Shown: positions 40,641 through 40,795 of the stretch, piece after piece
How the letters are laid out: every line of letters starts with the position of its first letter
Numbering within the stretch: the first letter of the stretch is position 1
From: Clostridium mobile
Lineage (GTDB): Bacteria; Bacillota; Clostridia; Clostridiales; Clostridiaceae
Assembly (NCBI RefSeq): GCF_018918285.1
Contig: NZ_JAHLQF010000007.1
Location: forward strand, 1-40,795
Direction: 5' to 3'
DNA: 40,795 bases
Made by a program: the position numbers and the translations under genes
Notes under the pieces: model-generated
Seen by the model: only the letters and a program-made list of their open reading frames with translations
What the model was told of the DNA's origin: nothing
Database searches by the model: none

Positions 40641-40795
40641 AGATCAAGCCCTCGACCTATTAGTACTAGTCAGCTGAATGTATTACTACACTTACACCTC
40701 TAGCCTATCAACCTTGTGTTCTTCAAGGGGTCTTACTAGCTTACGCTATGGGAAATCTAATCTTGAGGTGGGCTTCACGCTTAGATGCTTTCAGC
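40641..40795 (-). rRNA. rrl: 23S rRNA, 3' end (cut by window edge)
   Basis: The minus strand contains GACTAGTACTAATAGGTCGA and the preceding ACCTCAAGATTAGATTTCCC block, the conserved 23S 3' region. Only about 155 nt are inside the window. Confidence 0.96.

Overview
This AT-rich window comes from the chromosome of an anaerobic, spore-forming Firmicute, most likely Clostridium sensu stricto. The evidence is the very low GC, strong AGGAGG-type ribosome binding sites, a long Bacillus-type SRP RNA, sporulation and germination genes (bofA, a Spo0E-like phosphatase, a gerA-gerB-gerC operon), sfsA, niaR and a DUF3798 ABC importer. I cannot name the species from the sequence alone. The window lies between two rRNA operons, both read on the minus strand: the left edge cuts the 5' end of a 16S gene behind its own promoter, and the right edge holds the 3' end of a 23S gene, a 5S gene, tRNA-Met, tRNA-Ala and a terminator. 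Most protein genes are also on the minus strand, as expected when genes follow fork movement near oriC. dnaA and oriC themselves are not in the window.

Layout. 0.1-4.6 kb: rrn leader and promoter, an MFS-GNAT pair, and divergently a methyltransferase and a DUF4230 protein. 4.6-5.8 kb: an ORF-less minus-strand unit that looks like a structured RNA of about 370 nt, then three tiny cysteine-rich proteins, one of them (53 aa, TTG start) easily missed. 5.8-9 kb: a DUF1576 membrane protein and partner behind two palindromic operators, a Nudix hydrolase and sfsA, with two abutting DnaA boxes upstream of sfsA. 9-12.6 kb: an AGCS amino-acid symporter with a textbook sigma-54 promoter and, next to it, its presumed sigma-54 activator; between them lie paired palindromes that also form the activator gene's terminator.

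12.5-17.8 kb: the conserved Bacillus/Clostridium block tadA - SRP RNA - dnaX - ybaB - recR - yaaL - bofA, with two tRNA-Ser, one tRNA-Arg and a Spo0E-like gene. 18-22.6 kb: psd on the plus strand, then the gerA-gerB-gerC operon. 22.7-28 kb: a four-gene ABC importer (DUF3798 lipoprotein, double ATPase, two permeases). 28.3-30.3 kb: a YodB/CatR-like HxlR regulator with its operator, a pirin and a nitroreductase, a likely quinone/electrophile defence module. 30.4-31.0 kb: tRNA-Arg, tRNA-Ser(GCT), tRNA-Ser(TGA) and a decayed seryl-tRNA synthetase fragment. 31-35.1 kb: a hybrid histidine kinase without DNA-binding output, an FAD oxidoreductase and DUF1667. 35.2-40.1 kb: HD hydrolase, NiaR repressor, DUF362 ferredoxin and a UPF0182 membrane protein.

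The observations most worth a second look are the unassigned structured RNA beside the cysteine-rich mini-proteins, the sigma-54 control region of the symporter with a possible leader peptide, the serS relic next to tRNA-Ser genes, the paired DnaA boxes, and the hairpin that hides the yaaL ribosome binding site. All four serine tRNA isoacceptors occur within 14.3 kb. No insertion sequence, prophage, CRISPR array or plasmid-like segment was seen.
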